Below are positions 1 through 5,401 of a DNA stretch of 8,457 nt, piece by piece; position 1 is the stretch's first letter, and every line of letters starts with the position of its first letter. Source of the stretch: an uncultured Treponema sp. GTDB lineage: Bacteria > Spirochaetota > Spirochaetia > Treponematales > Treponemataceae. The translations under genes and the position numbers were made by a program. Under the pieces are notes generated by a model. The model ran no database searches. It was not told the origin of the DNA and saw nothing but the letters and a program-made list of their open reading frames with translations. Location: assembly GCA_938039145.1 (NCBI GenBank), contig CALHVG010000002.1, positions 1 to 8,457 on the forward strand. Reading direction: 5' to 3'.

Positions 1-192
1 TACAACATCTATATATAAGAACATGATGTTAGGGTTTTGAAAAATTATAAATTAAATAAAAACTGCACTCAAAACTCAAATGAGATAAGAGATACAGTTT
101 TTTTAGTTTGAGGGTATGTAAAAATTGTTGCATAAACACAAAAATATAATATAAATTTTTATCAATCTTTGTTTTCATTTTTACCAAAATTT
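1..192. other. AT-rich intergenic region downstream of dnaJ
   Basis: No open frame with a ribosome binding site was found on either strand. The stretch is very AT-rich, like the dnaJ gene beside it. The only structure seen is an 8-bp inverted repeat: AAAAACTG at 58-65 pairs with CAGTTTTT at 95-102 across a 29-base loop. On the minus strand it is followed by a T/A-rich tail, so it could be a weak terminator for dnaJ, but the long loop makes that doubtful. Confidence 0.5.
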
Positions 193-1377
193 TCAATTTT
201 CAAATTTACTGAAAAATCTTTTTATTTTGTCTTTAAATGAATGTGCCTTTTTGTAATTTTTCTTATTGTCAAGCGAACCATCAAATTCACGTAAAATTTC
301 CTTTTGCTTGTCAGTAAGATTTGTTGGAGTTTCTACTTTTATTTCTACAATTTCATCTCCTCTATTTTCGCTTCGGCTATATTTTATTCCTTCATTTTTC
401 AATCTAAAGATTTTTCCGTTTTGAGTCCCTTCTGGAATTACAATTTTTTTCTTTCCATTAAGTGTAGGTACTTCTACTTCTCCACCTAAAATAGCCGTTG
501 TCATTTTTAAAGGAACTTCACAACGAATGTCATATTCGCTTATTCTATCAAAAATATCATGTTTTGCAACAGTTATATATACTCTTAAATCTCCAAAGAT
601 TCCACCGTTTGCTCCTGCATCTCCACATCCTCTTACTATTAATTTTTGTCCAGTTTGAAGACCTGACGGAAATCTTACCTTTTTCGTAAATGTTTCTCTT
701 TCCAAACCTGTTCCATGACAAGTATGACATTCTTTTTCAGGTATTTTTCCAGTTCCGTGACACTTATCACATTCCTGTATTCCACTTGCCATTCCAAATA
801 ATGTTCTTTGCTGTACTTTTATATGTCCTGAACCGTTACATTTATCACATGTTTTTGTACCGTGTCCAGGTTCAGCACCGCTTCCATGACAAGTGTGACA
901 TTGTCCATTTCTTTTATATTTTAATTCTTTTTCTACACCAAAAGCCACTTCTTCAAGAGTTAATACCAAGTTGTATCTTAAATCATCTCCTCTATGCACT
1001 TTTGGTCCTTGACTTTGAGCTTGACCTCTTCCACCAAAAAAACTTCCAAAGCTTCCAAAAATATCTCCTAAATCTTCAAAATCAAATCCGCCAGAACCGC
1101 CAAAACTTTGTCCTCCGAAGCCTTGTCCACCAAATCCGCCAGCTCCAGATCCTCCATTTTCAAATGCCGCATGTCCATACTGGTCATAAGCCGCTCTTTT
1201 TTGCGGATCGCTTAATACTTCATTTGCTTCCTGTACTTCCTTAAATTTGGCTTCAGCTTCAGGATTATCCTTATTTCTATCTGGATGATATTTTTTTGCC
1301 ATACTCCTGTACGCTTTTTTTATATCATCATCTGATGCGTTTCTATCTACGCCAAGAATTTCATAATAATCTTTCAA
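193..1377 (-). CDS. dnaJ: Chaperone protein DnaJ (Hsp40), complete, TTG start
   Basis: Cytosolic co-chaperone that delivers unfolded clients to DnaK and stimulates its ATPase. The 394 residues show the full type I layout. A J-domain spans about 2-68 with HPD at 31-33. A Gly/Phe-rich linker spans about 75-117. The zinc-binding region has four CxxCxGxG repeats starting at Cys160, Cys177, Cys203 and Cys217. C-terminal substrate-binding domains follow, with LGGEVEVPTL at 297-306, and the basic tail ends FFSKFEN. The length is normal for the family. The start is TTG at 1375-1377: AAGGA lies 7 bases upstream, and the frame upstream has no ATG before an in-frame TAA, so the common MAK(R)DYYE beginning is reduced to M-K-DYYE. 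No grpE or dnaK is next to it. Codons are strongly A/T-ending and the gene is much more AT-rich than the genes at the right of the window. From memory, the protein resembles fusobacterial (Leptotrichia-like) DnaJ more than treponemal DnaJ, so transfer is inferred. Function is near certain; origin is not. Confidence 0.97.
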   Translation of the reverse strand: MKDYYEILGVDRNASDDDIKKAYRSMAKKYHPDRNKDNPEAEAKFKEVQEANEVLSDPQKRAAYDQYGHAAFENGGSGAGGFGGQGFGGQSFGGSGGFDFEDLGDIFGSFGSFFGGRGQAQSQGPKVHRGDDLRYNLVLTLEEVAFGVEKELKYKRNGQCHTCHGSGAEPGHGTKTCDKCNGSGHIKVQQRTLFGMASGIQECDKCHGTGKIPEKECHTCHGTGLERETFTKKVRFPSGLQTGQKLIVRGCGDAGANGGIFGDLRVYITVAKHDIFDRISEYDIRCEVPLKMTTAILGGEVEVPTLNGKKKIVIPEGTQNGKIFRLKNEGIKYSRSENRGDEIVEIKVETPTNLTDKQKEILREFDGSLDNKKNYKKAHSFKDKIKRFFSKFEN

Positions 1378-1384
1378 TGAGTTT

Positions 1385-1389
1385 TCCTT
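1385..1389 (-). promoter_or_regulatory. Ribosome binding site deciding the TTG start of dnaJ
   Basis: AAGGA on the minus strand, 7 bases before TTG. No in-frame ATG or GTG lies between the upstream in-frame TAA and this TTG, and the J-domain begins immediately after it. The TTG is therefore the best supported start. Confidence 0.7.
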
Positions 1390-1409
1390 AAAGTGAAGTG
1401 CATACGTTT

Positions 1410-1438
1410 AAAATAATGATAAAAGCAAAATGTTACAA
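1410..1438 (-). promoter_or_regulatory. Possible promoter of dnaJ
   Basis: TTGTAA (1433-1438) and TATTTT (1410-1415) are separated by 17 bases on the minus strand; each matches 4 of 6 consensus bases. The pair lies between the terminator of the upstream gene and the dnaJ start, where a promoter is needed. No CIRCE (HrcA) inverted repeat was seen, so heat-shock control of that type is not supported. Confidence 0.3.
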
Positions 1439-1465
1439 GGATAAAAACCGCTTTTCACAGCACAG

Positions 1466-1499
1466 AAAAACTGAAGATGCCATGGAACGGCATCTTCAG
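1466..1499 (-). terminator. Rho-independent terminator
   Basis: A perfect 11-bp inverted repeat, CTGAAGATGCC at 1471-1481 and GGCATCTTCAG at 1489-1499, has a 7-base loop. It is followed on the minus strand by TTTTT (1470-1466). It sits about 27 bases after the stop of the 164-residue exported protein and so ends that transcript before dnaJ. It also argues that dnaJ has its own promoter. The A tract on the other side of the strand gives no matching U tail in the plus direction. Confidence 0.85.
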
Positions 1500-1525
1500 A
1501 TATGGTGCGTACATCAATCAGAATT

Positions 1526-2020
1526 TCAATTTTTTAAGATACTCAGATTATAATTATCCACAGCCTTCAAGTATTTTGAACTGGAAATTGAAGATGTAAG
1601 CAATGCACCTGCACATGCACAAATTGCGGTATACATAGAACTTGCATAGATTTCATTTGCATAAGGCGCATTTTCGTTGAATGAATAAACCACACCAGTC
1701 GTAAGCCCTGCAGCGCAAAGCCCTGCCAACGTATATGTCATTCCAAGCCAAAATCTGTAGGATTTCATAATAGCCTTGTTTTCAGGAACTTCATCGAGCA
1801 TGAAGTTCACTTCTTTATATGAAAATTTCTTTCCCGAAGGATTTTCATATTGAGTAATGTTAAGAAAACACGGAGAATGAACCAGAAGATTCTCGTCAAG
1901 AACGGTTGCCTTAAACTCAGTATGTTCAGAATTATTTTGCACAGAGCGAACCTCACTTTGAGCAAAAACAGAAACGGAAAGAAAAGACAGAGAAAACAAT
2001 ACCAAAACGCATTTTTTCAT
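1526..2020 (-). CDS. Small exported protein with two hydrophobic segments, unknown function
   Basis: The 164-residue product begins with a clear signal peptide, MKK then a hydrophobic core, with likely signal peptidase I cleavage after Ala20 (VFA|QS). A polar middle follows, then two hydrophobic Ala/Gly-rich segments at about 90-112 and 126-147, then a tail with AVDNYN at 153-158. This layout (short exported protein, a lysine-rich segment before paired Gly/Ala helices, and a terminal Ala-Val-x-x-Tyr-Asn) recalls small uncharacterised proteins of Bacteroidota and treponemes. That is a resemblance from memory, not an identification. The start is well supported: GAGGT at 2027-2031 is 6 bases before ATG. 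The gene follows the lipoprotein gene on the same strand after 152 bases and has its own promoter-like leader, similar to that of its neighbour. A terminator follows it. Location is probably membrane or periplasm; no function can be assigned. Confidence 0.8.
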   Translation of the reverse strand: MKKCVLVLFSLSFLSVSVFAQSEVRSVQNNSEHTEFKATVLDENLLVHSPCFLNITQYENPSGKKFSYKEVNFMLDEVPENKAIMKSYRFWLGMTYTLAGLCAAGLTTGVVYSFNENAPYANEIYASSMYTAICACAGALLTSSISSSKYLKAVDNYNLSILKN

Positions 2021-2061
2021 TATAAAACCTCATTCATTTTAAATTAAACAACGCACATCCG

Positions 2062-2067
2062 ATAATA
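2062..2067 (-). promoter_or_regulatory. Possible -10 box for the 164-residue exported protein
   Basis: TATTAT on the minus strand, 41 bases before the ATG. No good -35 box is visible at 16-18 bases. It is called mainly because it lines up with TATAAT upstream of the neighbouring lipoprotein gene: both are followed within a few bases by GATG(C/T)GC, an AT-rich stretch and AATGAGGT. It overlaps a small inverted repeat, GATAA (2061-2065) and TTATC (2070-2074), which could bind a regulator or be chance. Confidence 0.3.
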
Positions 2068-2126
2068 AGTTATCGTGATGAACATAATCACAAAATATTG
2101 TAAACAAATACAATGCAAGGATTTAT

Positions 2127-2160
2127 GTAGCGGAAAATGCGAGAAGCATATTTCCGCTAC
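2127..2160 (-). terminator. Stem-loop after the lipoprotein gene, possible weak terminator
   Basis: GTAGCGGAAA at 2127-2136 pairs perfectly with TTTCCGCTAC at 2151-2160. Inside it, ATGC (2137-2140) pairs with GCAT (2146-2149) after one bulged A, leaving a 5-base loop. The hairpin begins 12 bases after the lipoprotein stop codon. The minus-strand sequence after it is ATAAATCC, not a U tract, so it may be an inefficient terminator, an RNA-end stabiliser or a processing site between two genes rather than a full stop. Confidence 0.45.
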
Positions 2161-2172
2161 AAGCAAAAAAGT

Positions 2173-3030
2173 CTACTTATTAATCTTAATCAGTTTTTTA
2201 AGTTGCTCCATCGGAATCACTATGCAGACTTTATCGCGCCGAAACCCTTCGGCAGATGAAGCCGCTCCTACGATGACAGCACCGATACCAGCACCCATTG
2301 CAGCTGTCTGAGGTCCTCCCGGAGCACCCATTGCAGCTCCAATGGCGGCACCAGTGGCGGCTCCCGCAGCATCTGAAGCAGCCATCATGGCTAGTTTGTG
2401 CTTGTAATTATTCCAAAAATCCTTGAATATCCACCTTCCAGCAGATTCAGAATCATCGGAAATCCCCAAGGTCTCCGCATTTTCCGCCCAAAAAGCAAGA
2501 GAAGACTTAGCAGTCTCTGCGTAACAGACAAATTCTCTTACATCTTCTGCGGATTTTTCAGACAGCGCAGACAACTCAATCTTTGTTATTGCAGCCTGCG
2601 TTTCAGACAACGAATCCATCGGTTCGTCCAACACAGAAGCCACGAGAGAAATGTAGTCCGACGAAGCCTCCGATACAAGATGATTTTCTACCAAGATTTC
2701 ATCCGAAGAGCCTTGCACGGAAGCAGCGCTTCGCTCGCCCGAGCATGAAAAATCCTTAGCATAATAGCAAGATTCAAAAGGACCAAAGAAATCTTCTACG
2801 GAATTTTCCTTGTAATTCACCCCTTTTTTTGCACCTCGCGATTCTGCTCCATAATAAAATTCCTGAAGAGTCTCATTATGCTGCTTTCCTATGCTTGAAT
2901 AACCGGACGGAAGGATTGAAAACAATTGTTTTTCCAACGCTTCGTTAGCATTGTCTTCGATATTGTTCTTACAGGAAATCAAACCCGCAAGCGCAACCAA
3001 CACCAGAAGTGAAAAAATTGACTTTTTCAT
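2173..3030 (-). CDS. Lipoprotein with C-terminal glycine-zipper segment, unknown function
   Basis: The predicted product has 285 residues. It opens with a lipoprotein signal peptide, MKK plus a hydrophobic core and lipobox LISC, with lipidated Cys20. A long acidic, Ser-rich region follows, including an HN pair at 51-52 (GKQHNETLQEF), several cysteines, and a Trp-rich stretch just before the end. Residues about 218-258 are almost pure Ala/Gly/Met with repeated GxxxG spacing, a glycine zipper able to insert in or line a membrane. A charged tail ends in KINK. Start choice: an ATG four codons upstream (3042) overlaps the Shine-Dalgarno sequence itself; GAGGTG at 3035-3040 sits 4 bases before the ATG at 3030, which gives a normal signal peptide. 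Bacteroidota have uncharacterised lipoproteins with a similar HN motif and Gly-rich end; this is recollection, not a match. Probably membrane-anchored at both ends. Function unknown. Confidence 0.8.
   Translation of the reverse strand: MKKSIFSLLVLVALAGLISCKNNIEDNANEALEKQLFSILPSGYSSIGKQHNETLQEFYYGAESRGAKKGVNYKENSVEDFFGPFESCYYAKDFSCSGERSAASVQGSSDEILVENHLVSEASSDYISLVASVLDEPMDSLSETQAAITKIELSALSEKSAEDVREFVCYAETAKSSLAFWAENAETLGISDDSESAGRWIFKDFWNNYKHKLAMMAASDAAGAATGAAIGAAMGAPGGPQTAAMGAGIGAVIVGAASSAEGFRRDKVCIVIPMEQLKKLIKINK
2290..2338 (-). repeat. Direct repeat inside the glycine-zipper coding region
   Basis: The 16-base word AGCACCCATTGCAGCT (plus-strand reading) occurs at 2290-2305 and again at 2323-2338. 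The offset is 33 bases, exactly 11 codons, so the reading frame is kept. It encodes repeated Ala-Ala-Met-Gly-Ala. This points to an in-frame internal duplication that lengthened the zipper, although low codon diversity for Ala/Gly may contribute. Confidence 0.7.
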
Positions 3031-3034
3031 ATAA

Positions 3035-3040
3035 CACCTC
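3035..3040 (-). promoter_or_regulatory. Ribosome binding site deciding the lipoprotein start
   Basis: GAGGTG on the minus strand with a 4-base spacer to ATG at 3028-3030. The alternative ATG at 3040-3042 is part of the same word (ATGAGGTG) and has no site of its own. Initiation at 3030 also removes the odd MRCY prefix in front of the signal peptide. Confidence 0.75.
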
Positions 3041-3062
3041 ATTGATTTTTTAAATATAACAC

Positions 3063-3072
3063 GATGCGCATC
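3063..3072. promoter_or_regulatory. Perfect palindrome just downstream of a -10 box, possible operator
   Basis: GATGCGCATC is a 10-base perfect palindrome lying 3 to 12 bases downstream of TATAAT on the minus strand, over the expected transcription start of the lipoprotein gene. It stands out in an otherwise A/T-only stretch. The aligned position upstream of the neighbouring gene reads GGATGTGCG, only half conserved, so the operator reading is weak. Confidence 0.25.
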
Positions 3073-3074
3073 AC

Positions 3075-3080
3075 ATTATA
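3075..3080 (-). promoter_or_regulatory. Perfect -10 box (TATAAT) upstream of the lipoprotein gene
   Basis: Consensus TATAAT on the minus strand, 44 bases before the ATG at 3030. No good -35 hexamer lies at 16-18 bases upstream (the 17-base position reads AACTAT), so it may need an activator or be a secondary start next to the stronger upstream promoter. Its downstream sequence is shared with the leader of the 164-residue gene. Confidence 0.4.
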
Positions 3081-3156
3081 CTTTTTCTAAATTAAATATA
3101 GTTTGGAAATGTAAAAAAAATGATGTAAAAACTTTTTATCCAACCACTTTTTTGTG

Positions 3157-3185
3157 AATTTAATAATTTTTATTTTTTTTGTCAA
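3157..3185 (-). promoter_or_regulatory. Sigma70-type promoter reading toward the lipoprotein gene
   Basis: On the minus strand, TTGACA (3180-3185, perfect consensus) and TAAATT (3157-3162, 4 of 6) are separated by exactly 17 bases. The spacer is almost all A/T with an eight-A run beginning in the -35 box. It would give a leader of about 120 bases before the lipoprotein ATG. This is the best -35 box seen in the window. Confidence 0.6.
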
Positions 3186-3357
3186 GCAGGTTGATTTCAA
3201 TTTGATGATGCGAATAAAATCTTTAAGAAAAAACTCAACTGATTTAAAACTGTGGATAGACCAGATATTGAAAGGCGAGGCATTTACCGATTCTAGTTGC
3301 GAACGCTGTTTTCTCTTTCGATAAAATTATCGGAAAAGCGGAGAGATTTTTCGCTCG

Positions 3358-3391
3358 AACAATCTATAAATCTCCTTATAGGTTGTTTTTT
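3358..3391 (+). terminator. Terminator-like hairpin at the 3' end of smr, U tract on the plus strand
   Basis: AACAATCTATAA (3358-3369) pairs with TTATAGGTTGTT (3376-3387) over 12 positions with one T-G pair and a 6-base loop. T residues continue to 3391 on the plus strand. It covers the smr stop codon and last codons. On the minus strand the hairpin has no U tail, so by sequence it would stop plus-strand rather than smr transcription; it may also protect the 3' end of the smr message. Confidence 0.4.
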
Positions 3392-3954
3392 AGAATGACC
3401 CATGTGCTTCCCCGTCCGCCGTGGCGTTCATCGGGATGTCCGCTTCTTCCAAGTCTCTTGTCATTTTCTATAAATCTTCGAACCGTATCTCCCAGCACGG
3501 GCGCTGCGCCTTTTGTGTGGATTCCTTTTCCATGGACAATCATTATTTTTTTGAGCCGGCGTTTTTCGCATTCCGAAACAAAAATTTCAAGGCGTTTTGT
3601 TGCCTCTTCCGCAGTCAGTCCATGCAAATCAATTTCGGCATCGCATCTTAGATTTGCAAAATAGGAGGGGCTTCTGGCTTTTTTTCGTTCGGCTTCTTCG
3701 TTGCGCATGGAATCCTTGTCCACCGTTCCGAACCTTCGAAGCCAAAGTTCCGTAGGATTTATGCGTTTTTCCTGCGCTTTTTCAGGATTTACCGAGGATT
3801 TCTGCTCTTTCTGATTTTTTACAATATAGTTTGCGCTCTTTTTTTTCCCATCGGTCTGCTTTTCTGCGGATTTTTTCTGTCCGTTTGTAGAACCGGATTC
3901 CATTCGTGATTTGTTTCGAGCCTCCCACTCGTCCAATATTTTTGCAAAATCCAT
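3376..3954 (-). CDS. Smr-domain protein (MutS2 C-terminal type), last gene of the bat operon
   Basis: The predicted product has 192 residues. The first 100 or so are Lys/Glu/Ser-rich and probably disordered, with a conserved-looking patch NPTELWLRRFGT around 66-77. The Smr domain fills the C-terminal half, with DLHGL at 109-113, HGKG at 141-144 and GGRGSTWVIL at 179-188 in place of the usual GG.G.T.V end motif. Stand-alone Smr proteins are cytosolic and the domain is known for DNA or RNA nicking and binding; this protein's own role is unknown. Start choice: AAGGAG at 3961-3966 is 6 bases before ATG at 3952-3954. A longer frame from 3975 exists but its ATG has no site and lies upstream of the Shine-Dalgarno sequence. 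The gene begins 24 bases after the BatD-like gene, so it is co-transcribed. There is no clear functional link to the Bat proteins. Confidence 0.9.
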   Translation of the reverse strand: MDFAKILDEWEARNKSRMESGSTNGQKKSAEKQTDGKKKSANYIVKNQKEQKSSVNPEKAQEKRINPTELWLRRFGTVDKDSMRNEEAERKKARSPSYFANLRCDAEIDLHGLTAEEATKRLEIFVSECEKRRLKKIMIVHGKGIHTKGAAPVLGDTVRRFIENDKRLGRSGHPDERHGGRGSTWVILKNNL

Positions 3955-3960
3955 TCTGGT

Positions 3961-3966
3961 CTCCTT
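3961..3966 (-). promoter_or_regulatory. Ribosome binding site deciding the smr start
   Basis: AAGGAG with a 6-base spacer to ATG at 3952-3954. It shows that translation starts at MDFAKI rather than at the upstream MKFKETR, which would place the site inside the coding sequence. Confidence 0.8.
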
Positions 3967-3978
3967 GAATTTCAAAAA

Positions 3979-5376
3979 CTATCGAATCGGAATGACATTT
4001 TCCGAAAGCGTCCAGCCGCCGGAAGAAGAATTTCTGATATAGAGCCAGTTTCCCGCTTTCTGTTCGACAAAAACTTTTTTTCCGGCATTTATTGATTCGA
4101 CTCCATCCACGCTGAATTCCGGAATTGGAGCGATTTTTCCGCCCGTAAAGATTCCCGAATCTTTTTTTATTCTGAACATCGATATAACGGCAAAGAGCGC
4201 AAAAAACAACGAAACGATTGAGAAAAACGTGAGCCGTACGATTTTTTTTGAAAAAATGAAAAATACTGAAAAAATTAATCCCAAAAGCGAAAGGAAAAAG
4301 AAAATCCAGAATCCGAAATAGACAGGTTCTGCTTCGCCATCAGATATTCCGATGCTGTTTTCAAAATCTCTGCGAGTTTTTGCCTCGCTTCCAAACGGCA
4401 AACTTCTTCTTTCTTTTGAACGAAGAGACGCAATGTTTTCGCAATCTTTTTTTGAAATCACGGATTCTGAAGGCGAATATATCGAAGAATTTTCAAAAGC
4501 ATCGGGAAAATGATTTTCTTCTGCATCGGAAAAAGAAGGAAGAGCGGAACTTTCAGTAACCTGAATAAAAGAATCCGGAAGCGGAAGTTCCGTTCTTGTT
4601 CCGTTATACGAAATTGCAACAATTCGCATTTTGGGCATAATCATGTTTCCGACGGTCAGCGGCTGCCATTCAAACGAAGAAACGGGAATCAGTTCCTCCG
4701 AAAAGTCTGTGCTGCCCCTTATTCCCGAAGCAACCGGATAGCGGGCTGTCTGCGTAAAAATCGAATCCTTAGGAACTTCCCAATCAAACGAAATCAGCTG
4801 AACCGCATACTGAAGATAGACTGTAAATTTCAGTTTGGAGCCGGCTTCCGCCGAAAATGCGGCTTTTTCCGATATTTTCGATTTTTTCTGCCGAACAAGA
4901 TCTACGCCGTTATCGAATTTTATTACAAGCTGCGGAAGTAAATCCCTGGGATTTTCAGAAATCGTTACAGGCATAAATTTTATGGGATAGATTTTTCCGT
5001 TCACAGTTATTCGCATTACCCTAAGCTCGTACGTTCCCGGTTCGGAAAAATTAAACCAAAGCTCTATCTTTGTTCCGTTTTCATCTTCGGAATAGTCCGA
5101 ACGCCTCATCGACACAAAATTCACTCCGGAAGGAAGGTCGGGGATTGAAGCCTGAACGGAATCCGCTTTTGTGTACGGAATTTTCAGTTCAAAGCAGCAT
5201 TCCTGCCCCGCATAATTTCGTTCGTTCTGGGGCGCAACCACAAGAGAAATCATTTGCGAATATGTAAGTTTTTTTTGGCTTTGAGAAAAAACCGCCGCAA
5301 AAACAAAAAAAAGCGGCACAAAAGCGAAGATTTTTTTTGCAAAAATCATGCGCATATTTACAAAATTTAAAAGCAT
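3979..5376 (-). CDS. batD: BatD-like exported membrane protein with C-terminal SH3-like domain
   Basis: The predicted product has 465 residues. An N-terminal signal sequence, with a basic patch then a long Phe-rich core, probably cleaves near residue 31 (VFS|QS). A large periplasmic beta-rich region follows to about 350. Then come a transmembrane pair at about 352-375 and 382-401, separated by a short SKKIVR loop, and a C-terminal 55 residues with SH3-like features (AGKKVFVEQKAGNWLYIRN, then GGWTLSENV). The assignment to BatD rests mainly on position after BatA/BatB genes, size and topology; sequence similarity to BatD is weak by eye. In Bacteroidota the SH3-like tail is usually on BatE with TPRs, so here it seems to have moved to BatD. 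Start choice: GGGGA at 5383-5387 is 6 bases before ATG at 5376. Earlier in-frame ATGs at 5472 and 5412 lie inside the preceding gene and have poor sites. The gap to the preceding gene is 25 bases. Confidence 0.75.
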   Translation of the reverse strand: MLLNFVNMRMIFAKKIFAFVPLFFVFAAVFSQSQKKLTYSQMISLVVAPQNERNYAGQECCFELKIPYTKADSVQASIPDLPSGVNFVSMRRSDYSEDENGTKIELWFNFSEPGTYELRVMRITVNGKIYPIKFMPVTISENPRDLLPQLVIKFDNGVDLVRQKKSKISEKAAFSAEAGSKLKFTVYLQYAVQLISFDWEVPKDSIFTQTARYPVASGIRGSTDFSEELIPVSSFEWQPLTVGNMIMPKMRIVAISYNGTRTELPLPDSFIQVTESSALPSFSDAEENHFPDAFENSSIYSPSESVISKKDCENIASLRSKERRSLPFGSEAKTRRDFENSIGISDGEAEPVYFGFWIFFFLSLLGLIFSVFFIFSKKIVRLTFFSIVSLFFALFAVISMFRIKKDSGIFTGGKIAPIPEFSVDGVESINAGKKVFVEQKAGNWLYIRNSSSGGWTLSENVIPIR

Positions 5377-5382
5377 TGAAAA

Positions 5383-5387
5383 TCCCC
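5383..5387 (-). promoter_or_regulatory. Ribosome binding site deciding the BatD-like start
   Basis: GGGGA with a 6-base spacer to ATG at 5374-5376. It lies in the gap after the stop of the BatB-like gene (5402-5404). An alternative ATG at 5410-5412 would overlap that stop but has only a poor site (GGATTGGG) in front. Confidence 0.6.
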
Positions 5388-5401
5388 GGAATTTATTTTT
5401 G

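Larger units (their letters stand above)
3043..3375. other. Intergenic region between the smr gene and the lipoprotein gene
   Basis: No confident gene is present. From the right it holds the tail of the bat-smr transcript region, with an imperfect hairpin at 3313-3338 (11-bp arms, one mismatch, one G-T pair, AAAT loop). Next comes a short plus-strand frame (3205-3324, 39 residues) without a clear ribosome binding site. Then come the TTGACA-type promoter at 3157-3185, a very A/T-rich leader, and a second -10 box at 3075-3080. A perfect palindrome GATGCGCATC lies at 3063-3072. The left half is the regulatory region of the lipoprotein gene; the right half is unexplained. Confidence 0.6.

Noticed and set aside
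61..112. Possible CIRCE or CRISPR-like repeat near GCACTC and GAGTTT words
   Set aside because: The words do not form the CIRCE inverted repeat, lie downstream rather than upstream of dnaJ, and there is no regular repeat-spacer pattern.
880..910. Short near-identical words in dnaJ (around 715-730 and 890-900)
   Set aside because: They encode two of the four CxxCxGxG zinc motifs (Cys-His-Thr-Cys-His-Gly), so the similarity follows from the protein family.
690..1244. 184-residue plus-strand open frame opposite dnaJ
   Set aside because: It is the antisense of a well-defined DnaJ reading frame, rich in Leu/Phe/His/Gln as expected from the reverse of Gly/Lys/Glu codons, with no signal or domain.
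3031..3042. Upstream ATG giving the lipoprotein an MRCY prefix
   Set aside because: The codon overlaps the Shine-Dalgarno word; the internal ATG at 3030 has correct spacing and gives a standard lipoprotein signal.
4510..4941. 143-residue plus-strand open frame opposite the BatD-like gene
   Set aside because: It is antisense to a continuous coding region with signal peptide, membrane helices and operon spacing. The product is Arg/Asn/Phe-rich and shows no recognisable domain.
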